64,000 bases of DNA. Source: Malania oleifera (lineage: Eukaryota; Streptophyta; Magnoliopsida; Santalales; Ximeniaceae). The stretch lies in assembly GCF_029873635.1 (NCBI RefSeq), contig NC_080418.1, positions 12,999,562 through 13,063,561 of the forward strand. The letters are read 5' to 3'. The position numbers and the translations under genes were made by a program. This document shows, piece by piece, positions 34,143-46,237 of this stretch. Position 1 is the stretch's first letter, and every line of letters begins with the position of its first letter. The notes under the pieces are model-generated. The model saw only the letters and a list, made by a program, of their open reading frames with translations, was not told the DNA's origin and ran no database searches.

Positions 34143-36270
34143 TGTAATGACCTCAAAATTCATACCATTATATATATATATATATATATATATCCATATC
34201 CAAACCTAAGCAGCGGAAACACATATCATGCAATCGTTTACATATTTACAATGCAATACCAGAATTCTATACATATACAGACCATAGTCACATAAAAATA
34301 CCCCTCCAGCATCATCTTCCCAAAAAAAATACTCAACTCTGACAAAAACTCACCCTATAACCAAGGTGATCAAACAACTTTCTATCCGCGAGCCTGATTT
34401 GCTCGCCTAGCTAGCTCACCTGAAAAATGGTAAAGTAATGAGGTGAGTCGACACTCAGTAAGTGGAAATATGCTATTACTAGTATGTGGCAACTAAGTTA
34501 AAAATGCTTAAAAATAGTACTAAACTGTAATGCAATAAAACATCTGTAAAACATATTTTCCTTTCACAATTTAAGATATACTGTATTGTCTATATTTTCT
34601 ACTTTTCATACTGATAATATCATACCATACTCATCATATACTGTAAAACTGTATACATTTACATATCTATACTTTATCCCTAGGACTTTGTACGTCATGA
34701 TTTGACCCCTCATGACAAGGTTGTACGGCCTATAGGCGGGACTCCATTTGGTCGGCCCTCCAGATAAGTCAATATACTCTACACTACCTCAGTCCGTCCA
34801 AACTGCATACTCTCCTAGGCGTGGGACTAGCTGCTACCTCGTCTAACTGGCCCCCTCTACCCAGTGTACTGGGGAGCTGCATCCTCTCCGAGCATAGTTA
34901 GACGGTACCCACACACTATCTGAGATATGTGGTTGCACTCTATCTGTATATAGCAACGGTACCGTGCTCTATAAATTGTATTTGTACTATATCTATCTGT
35001 AATCTTTCCATAGGGATCTGATACTATATACATATATATTCTTTTACTGTATTCACCATGTTTCCAAAGTTACCATAATACTATCTTTCTATACTGTAAA
35101 TACTGTAATCTCTATATACTATATCGGTAGCATCTTGATGCTATCCCTGTATCTCTGTCTATACACTTTATCTTTATGCTTTGTATGTTATGGTGATAGG
35201 AACCTGGCATACTATAACTCTGTATATACTGTTCTGTATAAAGCTGTGATATAAATACTGATCTGAACAAAATTATACACATGTACACGTACATATATAT
35301 ATATATATATATATCTGTTTCATGAAACTATTCATATAAAAGTTGTATATGCAGGTACATTTCTCTGTGAATATATATATATATATATATGTGCGCGTGT
35401 GTGTGTGTGTGTATCTCTAGTATAGTATGATTCATCATGAAAGTTGTATACATTTCTTCATTACATAAAAATCTACTCAGGCCACACATGTATTTAAACT
35501 CATATTCTATAAGCATTGTATAATGAACTGGTATAAATATGTGTTCATGAAATCTCTAATAGCATTATGAAAATTCCTAACATAGCATATTTCTCTTACC
35601 TTAGCTTTGAAAAACCCCCTATAAAATTCTGGTTCTATACCCGCTGGGTTCCTAGTTCAACATCCTAAAAACACAATCCCCCAGAACAAAACATCAGTAT
35701 TTTCTTACCTACAACATTTCTCATAATTGAGGGATAGACAAATATTGAATAAAATGTGTTACCTTGAGTTTGGGATGAAATCCAACCCAACTTTTCCACC
35801 GATCAACTCTGGCAGACTTGCAGAGAATCTTGCCATGAGAGTCATGGTAGCCTCAGATCTTCGATCCGGTAAGAAACAGGCCCGGAAACGAAGAGAGAAG
35901 TGAGAGAGAGTTCTAGAGAGAGAGAGAGGCACAGATAAATGATAAAAATCCTAGTTTTTCCACTTTTATACTGCGGCCTTCGTCGACGAGACACATCATC
36001 TCGTCGATGAATCTTTCAATAAATTCGTCGACGAGTCCCTGTATTCGTCGACGAAATTCAAGCTACCCCATAACCCCTCTCGGTACTTTCTCATCAACGA
36101 GGCCCTGTATTCATTGACGAATTTCCTTATGTACTCATCGACGAAGCCCTGTATTCATCGACGAATTTCCTTATGTACCCGTCGATGAAGTCTACTGCCT
36201 CCTTCTGTTCCTATTTCCATTTTTTCTCTCTGTTTAATAATTAAATATTAGTATTTTCTGGGTCGTTACA
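34143..36270 (-). mobile_element. Solo LTR of a related Tekay-like family in the gypsy 1 LTR
   Basis: 2128 bp from TGTAATGACC to GGGTCGTTACA, homologous along its length to the gypsy 1 LTR but clearly diverged. It is flanked by TCTAT (34138-34142) and TCTAG (36271-36275), an imperfect target duplication. No internal region is present. It carries its own (TA)n blocks near 34169, 35295 and 35372, a (GT)n tract near 35393-35411 and a TCGTCGACGA cluster at 35975-36190. Confidence 0.85.
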
Positions 36271-36353
36271 TCTAGTGCCTCCTTCTATTTTTGTTTCCAT
36301 TTCCCTCCCTCTTTATTATTTAAATACAATTATTCTTCGGTTCATTACAAATG

Positions 36354-37015
36354 ATTTTTGTGCCAAAACATGTGATAAGCTATATGATGAATCATCTATT
36401 TTTTTTTTATAATAATACCGTTTATGATGCAAACATTGATTTATTTGAGTGTTATTATGATATATCTTATGCTGAATCATGCAACAAATCTAATGATAAT
36501 GGCATGCCCTCTAACAAGGAACTAGAATGTACTTTATTGAAAATGAGTAAGCTTTTAGCTAGGGTGTCTAAACAAAAAATATTTTTGAAAAATGAAAATA
36601 GAAGGTTGGCAAAAAAATTAAAAATCTAAGAAAATATCATGCCACCTTAGAGAAGAAGAAGATTGTGAAAGTGTTGAAAATCATGTACTTAGAAAGAAAA
36701 ATTGAAAATTATTCTGAAATGATTTTCAAGTCCAAAAAAAAAAAGAAGTATAGTTCAAATAAACCCTTAGGAGTTAAAAGAAATAAATCTTTTCTAAAGG
36801 GTTTATCTTACAAATCTTATTGTCATGCCTCATTGAGCAAAAACAGAATAAAAAAGCATAATTTTTTATGTATATTCAATACTTGCTTATTTTGCAAAAC
36901 TATGCCGCATGTATGGTTTAATTGTTTATTTAGAAGTGCCGGAGGCTTAGAAAAAGAAATGAAATGGATAATCAGCAATGCAAATCCTATAGGACCTAAG
37001 GAAAAATGGATTTAA
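36354..37015 (+). pseudogene. gag of copy B, C-terminal part
   Basis: Continues the gag interrupted at 24903. An acidic Cys/Ser/Asp segment is followed by a Lys-rich coiled-coil-like stretch (about 36540-36720), then a zinc knuckle CLFCKTMPHVWFNC (36885-36930) fitting CX2CX4HX4C, and GPKEKWI at the end. In full copia elements the last motif leads into protease; here a stop follows and no protease is present. One frame break lies near 36628. Copy A has lost the knuckle. Confidence 0.82.
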
Positions 37016-39443
37016 ATTAATATTACTTAATCATATAAGTCCTCCTTAGTTCCTATGTTTAGGGGGAGTGATGACTACGGGGGAAGTGGTTGGTGCTTAA
37101 AATATCAAACCTTGGTATATGCATTCCCTATCTTGCTAAACTAAGAATCGAAATCCACTTCTTGTTCCCGATAAATAATACCAAATGCTTAATTCATACT
37201 TAAATATGAACATCTTAAGTTAAGCATATTATTTCCATTGCATATGTTTGGGACTTAGGAAATCCATTGTATATCATTTAACCCTAAGCTTATTCTTGAG
37301 CATAAAAGCTTGATCAAAGTTTTGTCATCACTCTAGGCTTAAGCACTAATAATTATCAAGTTCCCATTCCATCGAGTGCTTATTTAAAAGACATCCCTCT
37401 TCAACCAAATTAGGGGCATCCACTAAGGGAATCAAGTCTTCATTTAGTTATCAAAAAATTATTCCCTTCATACTTGAAATATAAAAATCCTCTATTTTGG
37501 TTCACCATCCCCTCCATAGGACTCTTTACTAAACCACTATCATATTTGGTATAGACTATACCTATCCATCAGTTTGTATCTTTGTTACAAATCGTGATCA
37601 CATCTAAAGGATACCTTCCATCCTCCAAAGAGCATTGGTCAATATATTCACATACTCCTTATTGCTCTTTGCCCATTCTGTTTGGACATACACACTAGCA
37701 CAAATATGTCTTGAATATTGTCCACTCAGGAATATTCTTCTGAACTCATCAGTTTAACCTTCAAGAATATTCGTCCTAACTCGCTTCATAAGCTCTCAAA
37801 CGTTAATATCAAATTATTTAGAGCTTCATCTCATTAGAACAAGTTGAATGGTGTAAGTGGTTGCACTAGATTTCAAATTTAGATGATGGAATGAAAATTC
37901 AAAAAGACCTATGCACATGCAGTTTAAATCGAAAGCCATTCTGAACTCATGCCTTTCACATATTTAAATTCATAAGAAAACATAGGATTATTACCTCAAC
38001 GAATATTTATTGTGACTTTTTGGTCCGATAAGCCTAAAGCATTCATCACCAAGATTAAATCATTGAAAATCTTAAAACACTTGGCTAAAGAATTTGAAAA
38101 GTAGAAAAGGCGAAATTCGGTTGATTGCTTAACTTAGGGGGGAGTATTTATCTTTCATGACTATTTATATTAAATGCTCTCATGATTTTATCTTTTATGT
38201 CCATATGCCTTCATATGAAAGGCACTGAATTCTTACTATTCATTATGCATTAAATGAGTATATCTTCTAATGGATAGTTTATCTTTTGTATGGACTGTTG
38301 CTTGTACTATTGAATTGCATGCTTAATCTACAATGCCTCCTGCATAGTGGATGCAGTGATGTGTATTGCATGCTGGTAGTGGATATAGGTTCTTGCATGC
38401 TTAAATTGAATTATATATTACTTGCTTGAATCTATTAGGTACATGTTTTATGGAAAAACGTCCAATTTATAGACGGCATGTTGCCAAAATTTTGATAGAT
38501 TTTTTCCAAAATAAAACCTTGTACAAAGATGATTATGATAAAATTAATGCCAAAATATTTTTGAAAGGATGAGTGAAAACTAATTAAATATTAAATTTCA
38601 TCCTAACATAATCATCGAATAGTTAGAGGAGCTCAGTTCCATCCCTATAGAAAGATCATAAAGGACTCACATGCACCACTTCGCTCTTTGAATATTAAGT
38701 CCCTTCTGGAAACCTTGAGCATAATATCCAGTGTTCATGATTTTATGATTGATATATGGATTGCTCTTGGTAATGAGCATTATAGAATGTCTTAATATCT
38801 ATTTTCAAAGCATTTGTTTCCTATAGGGACGACTATACTGATCAGAGATGAATATGGTTAATAAATATCCAATATAGTTGTTAAAAAATTATTTGAGTGC
38901 TCACTTATACTTTAGCATATTTAATGAAATCAATTCCTTGTAAAGTATAAGCAATTTATTTCATCTAAGCTAGAATTCAAATCAATAGGGGGAGCATCCA
39001 AAAGTCAAAATTCCTATCTTGTTATGCTTGCCAGTATTTTTGGCTTAGATCAGCTTGTTATTCACTGTGGCTTGTGCTTAATTATGATGATCTTGTTGAA
39101 TATCTTAATTGAAAAAATATAATACTTAGCCACATGTTCTTTGTGCTGCCATATGATCTTGCATTTGATTGATTAAATTTTTAGGATCTATATGATTGTC
39201 CTTTTCTGGTTATATGTTGTATGACTCTTAAATGCTAAACCAAAATGATTGTTGTTTGCTTGCTTTAAATTAAAATATATATATATATCCTTTTCAACAA
39301 GCAACCCCTAGTGAATTTTTGCAAACATCAAAAGGGGATATATATTTATATATATGTTCTTAAAATTGCATAATTGATTCGATAACTACTCGTGACAATG
39401 CATGCGAATTAGTTAGACTGTTTTTATGCTTAAACCTTCTATT
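37016..39443 (+). other. Conserved non-coding internal region of copy B
   Basis: No open frame of note. The segment is collinear with the minus strand of copy A (7900 down to 1, minus the CACTA insertion), so it belongs to the family. It contains three purine-rich tracts resembling polypurine tracts: TTTAGGGGGAGTGATG (37058), TTAGGGGGGAGTA (38136) and AATAGGGGGAGCATCC (38987). Confidence 0.75.
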
Positions 39444-39819
39444 TGTAGAATAACAACACCAATATCTATTTTGAAGAAATGATTGAAGAGATAACACAAA
39501 GTTTTATTACAACAATTGGATTACAACAATCTATTCGACCATGCACTCACTAAATGAGTTTCAATGGCAAAAGGATAACAAATAGAAAAACAAAAGAGGA
39601 CACAATCTTGCAGTCGAGATGTGTGTAGTGCTCCGGTGGCAGGTCTTCTTTATAGCCTCTAGTTCATGGAAGAAGCACATGAGTGGCTCACCTACCATGG
39701 TAGGTAGTGGTAGCTCACCTACCATTGCCGACTTTGACATTAGTGATCGACTTTGACAGTAGTGGTCGTCTTTGACATTTGTGGCCATCTTTCACATACT
39801 GTGCCCACCGTTCACACTG
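39444..39819 (-). repeat. Truncated 3' LTR of the inner copia
   Basis: Matches 43253-43671 (TGTAGAATAACAACACC... to CCACCGTTCACACTG) and lacks the remaining U3 bases present in the 5' LTR. It contains repeated TTTGACATTAGTGG-like words (39730-39800), three or four copies against six in the 5' LTR. Confidence 0.88.
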
Positions 39820-42800
39820 TACCTCTTTGTATCAACAAGTGGAGAGGGATCTTCAATGGAGAGCTTAATGTTTACTTCCATTGGAGTAACCAATGGAGTG
39901 TATTCTGCCATCTCAAATGCCTTCAATAACTCTTGAGCATATCGTTACTGAGAAAAAAAGATTTCTCCTAGATGCTGCCACACTTCAATGCCTAAGAAGT
40001 GGAGTAGCCCCAAGTCCGTTATCTCGAATTCTAGGCATAGGCCTTTACAGATGTTGTTGATCTTATCCTCGTAGTCACCTATAAGTACAAGATCATCTAC
40101 ATATAGTACAATTATTATATACATCCCATTATCCATTAGTACATATAAATTTGCATCAGAGGTACTTCTACAAAATCCATAATTGGTGAAGAAAGAATCA
40201 ATCCTCTGGTACCAAGCTCTGGGGGCTTGTTTAAGCTCATACAAGGCTTTCTTCAACCTGCACACTTTGTTGTATGAAGTTGGCAATTCAAATCTAGGTG
40301 GTTGCATCACATAAACCTCCTCTTTAAGATGACCAATAAGGAATGCAGACTTTACGTCCATTTGAAATAGCACCCAGCTTCTGTGTGGAGTAGTAGCCAA
40401 AACCAGGCAGATTGTTTCCATGCGAGCTATTGATGCAAAGGTTTCTATAATATCAAAACCTTCCACTTGAGAAAATCCTTGTGCGACAAGGTGTGCTTTG
40501 TACTTCTCTAAAGTACCATCAGTTTTATATTTCACCTTCCATATCCACTTCGTGCCGATTACCTTCATATTAGGGGGACGAACCACAATCTCCCAAGTAT
40601 CATTTTTCATGATACTTTCATATTCAGCTTCCATAGTTGTTCTCCACTTTGGATCAGCCAGTGCTTCATCTAAGCTACTTGGTTCCTTAACTGTATTGAT
40701 TATATAAGCCATTAAGGCCATATTTATTAAGTGTTCTACTGATCGTTGTTGTTCGTCTATTCTCTTCAACTTTCGAGGTCCATCAGGTTATGAACTTTGA
40801 TTCACAGGTTCTGGATTGCCTTCATCAAAGAGTTGTTGTACTCGCATAGGGTGTAGCTTCTTAACAGGTGCTACTGGTACAATAGGCTGGCTTTGAATTT
40901 CTTCATCATTCACCTCAATCTGCTACTCTGAGTGAGGCACATGGTGGGTTACTTTATCGGTTGATGATAAACTAAACTGATCTCTATCGCCCACTAAGTG
41001 TGGTCCTTCATCAAATACCACATCTCAGCTTGTATGATCTTCTTTGCCTCTACATCAAACAGATGATATGCCTTCAATTTTGTACTATATCCCAAGAAGC
41101 TGCACTTTCGACTCTTTTCATCTAACTTCCTTCAACTATCATCTGGAACATACACAAAATATCTACAACCAAATGTTCTAAGATGAGAAACGGAGGGTTT
41201 CTTACCAGAGTAAGCCTCATGAGGTGTTTTATTCTCCAAAACTTTAGTGAAGCATCAATTGAGGATGTACACAGGTGTATTAACAGCTTTTTCCAAAAAC
41301 AATTTTGGAAGGTCTTGTGCCTTCATCATTGCTCTGGTCATCTCCATCACAGTGCGATTTCGCCATTCCACAATGTCATTCTGTTGTAGATTTTTTGGTG
41401 CTGAAAATTGGCGCTTGATGCCAAATGCACTACAATAATTGTTGAACTCCCCTAAAGTGAACTCACCTCCTCAATTTGTTCAAAGTTTCTTTAACTGCAA
41501 ACCTATCTCATTTTCAAAAAGTTTATGCCACACCTTAAATTTTACAAACGCTTCAGCCTTATCACGAAGAAAGTACACCCACATCTTTCTACTATAATCG
41601 TCAACTAACAGCATAAAATAGAAAGATCCTCCTCGTGCAAGAGTAGTCATTTTACCATAGAGATCTGCATGTACCAGCTCTAGAGGAAGCTTTGATTTTT
41701 TGTTGCTCTTTTGTGAAAATGACATACAATGTTACTTGCTTAGCATGCAAGCTTCACAAGGCTCTGCAGTATCAACTACTATAGGCAGATCAACCAACAT
41801 TTCTTTTCTCTACATCTCCTTCAAAACTGCATAGGATATGTGTCCAAACCTTTTATGCCAAAGTCTACTTGTTGTATCTCTAGTTGTTGTGGCAAATGCC
41901 ACAAACTCATACATGTTAGTCTTTCAAGTACCTTCACCCACAATGCTACCATTGCTATCAATGATCTCATCTTTTGTTTTTGTAAATTCTACTTCATAGT
42001 CACGGTCAGTGATAGCAACTACTGATAAAAGATTCCTCTTACTTTGAGGAACATAGAGGACATTTGAAAGAATTTTACCTTGACCATTCATGGTTTTTAA
42101 GGAAATGGATCCAGTGCCCTCTACTGGACACTTTGCATTATTTCTAACAATCACATTCATAGGTTCATGTAGAAGCTTAAGGGAACCATACCAGTCTTTT
42201 TTGCTGGTCATGTGTCGAGAAGCTCCACTGTCAAGTACCCATGAGCAATCTCTTGGTACTGTTTGAGTAGTTGAATACATTTCTTCTGTAACCATGAAAA
42301 GATCTAGTTCTGGTTCAACACAATTTGCTACCCGTTTGACATTCCACGTAGGCTTAAACGTGTCGTTCTTTTCATCGTGGATACGTTTTCTACAATCCTT
42401 GGCTGCATGCCACTTTTTGTTGCAATAGTAGCACGTACCAGAAAATCTCTTCTTGTTCTTTCCCTTCTTCTTTTCAACATTATTGTCCTTGCCTTTGATC
42501 TGCACCATGAAAGCACTACTGCTTTCATTTTCTCTGGTTCTCAACCTCATCTCCTCCTCTAGCAGTAAGGCACAAAATTCCTCAAAGGTTAGTGCAGGAG
42601 TTCTAATCTACGTGTTAAGAACAGTTACTAGACTGTCATATTTTGATGGCAGCACTCGAATACATCTTCGTGCTAACTCCTCACTGGTCTTTGCTATGCC
42701 CATTGTCGCCATCTGATCACACCGATTTTTTATTCTGGTAATAAATACTTCTGCCAATTCTCCATCATGTAACTTTTATGCAGCAAGTTGATTCTCCAAG

Positions 42801-43205
42801 TTTTGAATCTGTGTCTGGTTCCGTGTTTCATATTGATTCTTCATACCATTCCAAGCATCTGCAGCCTTGGATGTATTCTGGATCAACATAAGTACAGAAT
42901 TGGATACACTTGTGACAATAGCACAAAGTGCATCTACATTCTGCCTCTTCCATGCTTTGACGACAGCAGCATCGGGAGGGATGACCACCTTAGGATTGGT
43001 GGGATCAAGTGTGCCAATTGGTTCTAGATCCATACCTTGAATTTTATCAAGTAATTCATATGAATCTAGAATAACACTTATCTTGAACTTCCACAAAGTG
43101 TAGTTCGTGCTGTTTAGCTTTCCTTTTGTGAATGTTAGTGGACATACCCGAAGTGCTGGTGGAGATGCAGTAGCTGAAAATGAAGTTCCTGCAATTGCAA
43201 CGTCT
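39820..43205 (-). pseudogene. Inner copia gag-pol
   Basis: From the 5' end: gag with NYTLWKFKISV-like sequence near 43090; zinc knuckle CYYCNKKWHAAKDC near 42430 (CX2CX4HX4C); protease WVLDSGASRHMT near 42220; GAG-pre-integrase and integrase core with LELVHADLYGKM and LLVDDYSRKMWVYFL (41725-41590). RT has FQMDVKSAFL near 40360, KALYELKQAPRAWY near 40230 and the catalytic VLYVDDLVLIG near 40090. The frame is open through RT to 39945 and matches RT to about 39825, where it meets LTR sequence. RNase H is absent. Stops occur in gag (near 42775), after protease, and across integrase. Confidence 0.88.
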
Positions 43206-43252
43206 CAACAATTATAGTTATATCTTCGTAGTAGCCTTCAACTTTGATACTA

Positions 43253-43884
43253 TGTAGAATAACAACACCAAGATCTGTTTTGAAGAAACGATTGAAGAGA
43301 TAATACAAAGTTTTATTACAACAATCGGATTACAACAATTTGTCCAACCATGCACTCATTAAATGAGCTTCAATGGCAAAAGGACAACAAATAGAAAAAC
43401 AAAAGAGGACACAATCTTGCAGTTGAGATGTGTGTAGTGCTCCAGTGGGGGGGGGGGTCTTATTTATAGCCTTTGGTCCATGGAAAAAGCATATGGGTGT
43501 CTCACCTACCATGGTAGGTGGTGGTAGCTCACCTACCATGGTCGACTTTGACATTAGTGGCCAACTTTGACATTAGTGGCCATCTTTGACATTAGTTGTC
43601 GACTTTGACATTAGTGGTTGTCTTTGACATTAGTGGTCATTTTTGACATATTGTGCCCACCGTTCACACTGGATAGGCCATACCGTTTCGGGAGGGGGGG
43701 GGCAATGCCCCCTATATCCCCCCACTAAGGAAGTTGCCCCCGAACCCTCGTGTCTCAAAGGAGAATGTCTTTTGTCTTCGTAGTACTAATGCGGTCTACC
43801 GCTTCGACCTCATCTGAACCATACATCAAGTAGGTATGCAAATTAACTCGAAGGAGGTGGGCATTGCACACATATACACCAACA
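43253..43884 (-). repeat. 5' LTR of the inner copia
   Basis: 632 bp. Plus-strand boundaries are TGTAGAATAAC at the left and CACCAACA at the right, confirmed by the CTATT duplication. It includes two poly-G tracts (43447-43456 and 43691-43700) and a tandem of six GACTTTGACATTAGTGG-like 18-mers (43543-43650). The primer site beside it reads TAGTATCAAAG on the minus strand. Confidence 0.9.
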
Positions 43885-43889
43885 CTATT

Positions 43890-44238
43890 TGCTTTCATTT
43901 GTCGTGTCCTTTAAACTAAAATCTTTCACAGGTCTTATGATATGTTTCAATTGCAATGGTTTGTGCTTATTTATGGCTTAATTCAGCTTTCATGTCATTT
44001 AAATCATTTATATGATCAGTTATATTGTTTGTGTGCTTAATTGCCATATGTTTCAAAAAGAGTTATATTTGTTTTCATGCCCTTTTTATTGTTGCCAAAA
44101 ATGGGGAAAGTAGGCAAAACTAGGTAATCATTACATATTTGAGCTTTTGAAATCTCTTTATGCATATTCTCAAGGGTAGCCTTTCTTAGCTGTACCAACT
44201 TTTATATAAAGTATTTGTCATCATCAAAAAGGGCGAGA
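43890..44238 (+). other. 3' end of copy B internal region and purine tract
   Basis: Non-coding T-rich sequence after the CTATT duplication. It ends in ATCATCAAAAAGGGCGAGAC directly before the LTR; AAAAAGGGCGAGA is the likely polypurine tract. Confidence 0.75.
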
Positions 44239-46232
44239 CTATTGACCTTATAGGTCATATCCCGTTGTGATTATGACAAATACCTTGGTATTTAATGTTT
44301 GCCCTGAGTTTGTGTGCAGGATCAATCTTACTTAAATAGGCAAGATCATATGGTGCTTATGGTGACTCAAAGAAAATGATGAAGACAAAGAGTTTAAATT
44401 GTTGTAATTTAGATTTCATTCTTTTGGGTCTGTAATATTATTAATTCCAAAGGTCTGTAATAATTGCTACATATCATGCATGTAGGATTTATAAGCTCAA
44501 TACAGCCTTAGAAAGACCCTAGGTCCTTGCACAAGCACTTAGGAAAATTCCCACTATCATCTATGCATTCAGGGGTAAAAAATATGACTTGGGTCTTTAA
44601 AATGTTAGGGCTTCGGGCGACCGAACCTTGGCATTGAAAATGCCTCGGTCGATCGAACATAGGAAAGTCAAATAGTTGACCTAACTTTGGACGATCGAAC
44701 CAAAATGAACTAAGTGTTCACGATCGATCGAACTCAAAATAAATACTTTTTCACCTTCCCCAAGCGCCCGAACTTCACGCTCAATTTTACCTCAGGTGAC
44801 CGAAATGGCAAGTTCGGCAAACCAAACTTAGGCCCAAGCGATCGAACCTCGAGCAGGACAGAAATCACCTTAGACTTAGCCACCTGAACCATTTTTCGGG
44901 CATCCGAACACATAAAAAGCACTTTTCTTCATGTGTCTATTCGAGTGACCGAAATTATGGTTCGGTCGACCAAAATTCTCGGGTTGGCCAAATTTTACCG
45001 TAGTTAATTAGGATAAATTAGGGTTATTTTTGTTAAACACATTTAAAACAATTTTAATAATTCATCTGATGTTCCCAATGGTCAAAATATTTGGCATGTC
45101 TATATATATGGCCTCATTTGCAAGATTAAGCGATGATTAGCAATTATATTAAAAGAAAAATCCTTTGAAATTTTCAAAGCTTATTCTTCCAGTACAAAGC
45201 CTATGCTCTCACCCATTACTATTCTTTTGATAAATCAAACTTGGTAAGAGTGCCCTTGAGTGATTATATATTGTTCCAACTTGTTAAAACTCTCATTGTT
45301 GTGATTATGTGATTGCTTTTTGATTGAGAGTTTAGCTTAAGGTTCTCTTCCCTAGTTTAATTAATAATCATTGTGTGGGAAAACTTTGTAGCTTGTGAGT
45401 ATTGGCACTTGTGTTGCAAGACTTGTAAGCTTGCATAGTGATTGTACAAAAATCTTTTTCACAAGCTTATTTTTCAAATATATCTTGTACTAGAATTTTG
45501 AGAAAATCATTTTAGAGATATTTTGACTACATTTGTTGGAAATCTTTGAAACTCCACTTTTGATTGATATGTATTGATAAAGTGTTTCAAAGTTTGATTG
45601 AGAATACACTTTTACTCTTGATTGAATATTGATATTAGATTGAGTGTTATTGCACACGTATTGCACTGAACTTATAGTTCTTATCTGTTTGAGGTGCATT
45701 GATTATTGCATGTGCGTATTGATACAAATCTAGTTGTTGGAGAAGCACATACTTTGTACATGAAATTTGTATTGATTACCTGCTGTATTCCAGGCGTGGC
45801 CTGAGGGGATGTTGATATAACCCGTAAGGATCGGTAGGGCCTTATTCGCCTCGTAAAGAAAGTGTGTAAAGGTTGAGGTTAGCTCTGATAATTTGACCTA
45901 GTTGTAACCGGTGCCGCTTGAATCCTCGGGCTTGTGAGCTGAGGCGAGGATGTAGGTAATATTGGCCGAACCCCGATAACATATCTAGTGTCAGTTTTAT
46001 TTTCTGCAATTTACTTTTTGTACTTGTATGTTAATGTTTATTGCGTTGAATATTTGATATACTGAGATTGCTTTAAATTGATTAAATATCTACTCAGTAG
46101 AATATTTGTGATGTTAGGAAATACTTAGACAAACTCTAGATTGTGTATATACTGTTACTAGATAGTTATACCTAGGCATAAATTTTTAAATATCCAATTC
46201 ACCCCCCTCATGGGAATACACCAATTCCAACA
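44239..46232 (+). repeat. 3' LTR of copy B
   Basis: 1994 bp, homologous to 22274-24280. Its first dinucleotide is TA (TATTGACC) where the 5' LTR has TG, a point change at the terminus. It ends CCAATTCCAACA followed by the duplication CACTG. The palindrome array is at 44605-44975. Confidence 0.92.
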
Positions 46233-46237
46233 CACTG

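Larger units (their letters stand above)
24904..36348 (-). mobile_element. Tekay-like Ty3/gypsy element (gypsy 1) inside gag of copy B
   Basis: LTRs at 24904-27064 and 32078-36348 (the latter interrupted) bound a minus-strand gag-pol. The target duplication is GATGA (24899-24903) and AATGA (36349-36353), one mismatch; the spliced host sequence matches copy A across the join. Domain order gag, protease, RT, RNase H, integrase, then a chromodomain-like tail places it in the chromovirus group, Tekay/Del type. Many stops and frameshifts exist. Length without the solo LTR is about 9.3 kb. Confidence 0.9.
32078..36348 (-). repeat. 5' LTR of gypsy 1, interrupted by a solo LTR
   Basis: Starts TGTAAAGTCC and resumes after the solo LTR at 36271 to end GGTTCATTACA at 36348. 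Without the insertion it is about 2138 bp, close to the 3' LTR. It contains (TA)n near 32105-32143, a long (AG)n tract and a TCGTCGACGA-type cluster at 33888-34140. Confidence 0.9.
39444..43884 (-). mobile_element. Ty1/copia element with internal deletion, inside copy B
   Basis: The target duplication CTATT is perfect (39439-39443 and 43885-43889). On the minus strand the 5' LTR (43884-43253) starts TGTTGGTGTATATG, followed by a primer site, gag, protease, integrase and RT. RT then runs directly into a 3' LTR that lacks its first about 210 bases. The deletion therefore removed RNase H, the polypurine tract and the start of U3. The remaining RT frame (39945-40769) is uninterrupted for 274 codons, while gag and integrase are broken. 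Confidence 0.9.
22274..46232 (+). mobile_element. gag-only Ty1/copia-type LTR element, copy B (complete, nested)
   Basis: Two 2-kb LTRs (22274-24280 and 44239-46232) flank an internal region of about 4.1 kb once insertions are removed. The perfect duplication CACTG is at 22269-22273 and 46233-46237. Internal order: primer site, gag pseudogene, about 2.8 kb of non-coding DNA, purine tract. There is no protease, integrase, RT or RNase H of its own; all pol sequences between the LTRs belong to separate inserted elements. Insertions are a gypsy at 24904-36348 and a copia at 39444-43884. It sits in the RT region of the outer copia. The family was probably mobilised in trans, because copy A has the same structure. 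Confidence 0.92.

Noticed and set aside
39444-43668. Inner copia LTR ending at CCGTTCACA with equal LTRs
   Set aside because: No target duplication fits that end; extending the 5' LTR to 43884 gives a TGTTGG start and a perfect CTATT duplication.
22274-46232. Copy B as a full copia element with its own RT
   Set aside because: The RT at 39945-40769 is on the opposite strand and belongs to an element with its own LTRs and CTATT duplication; the gypsy pol at 27.3-30.7 kb likewise has its own boundaries.
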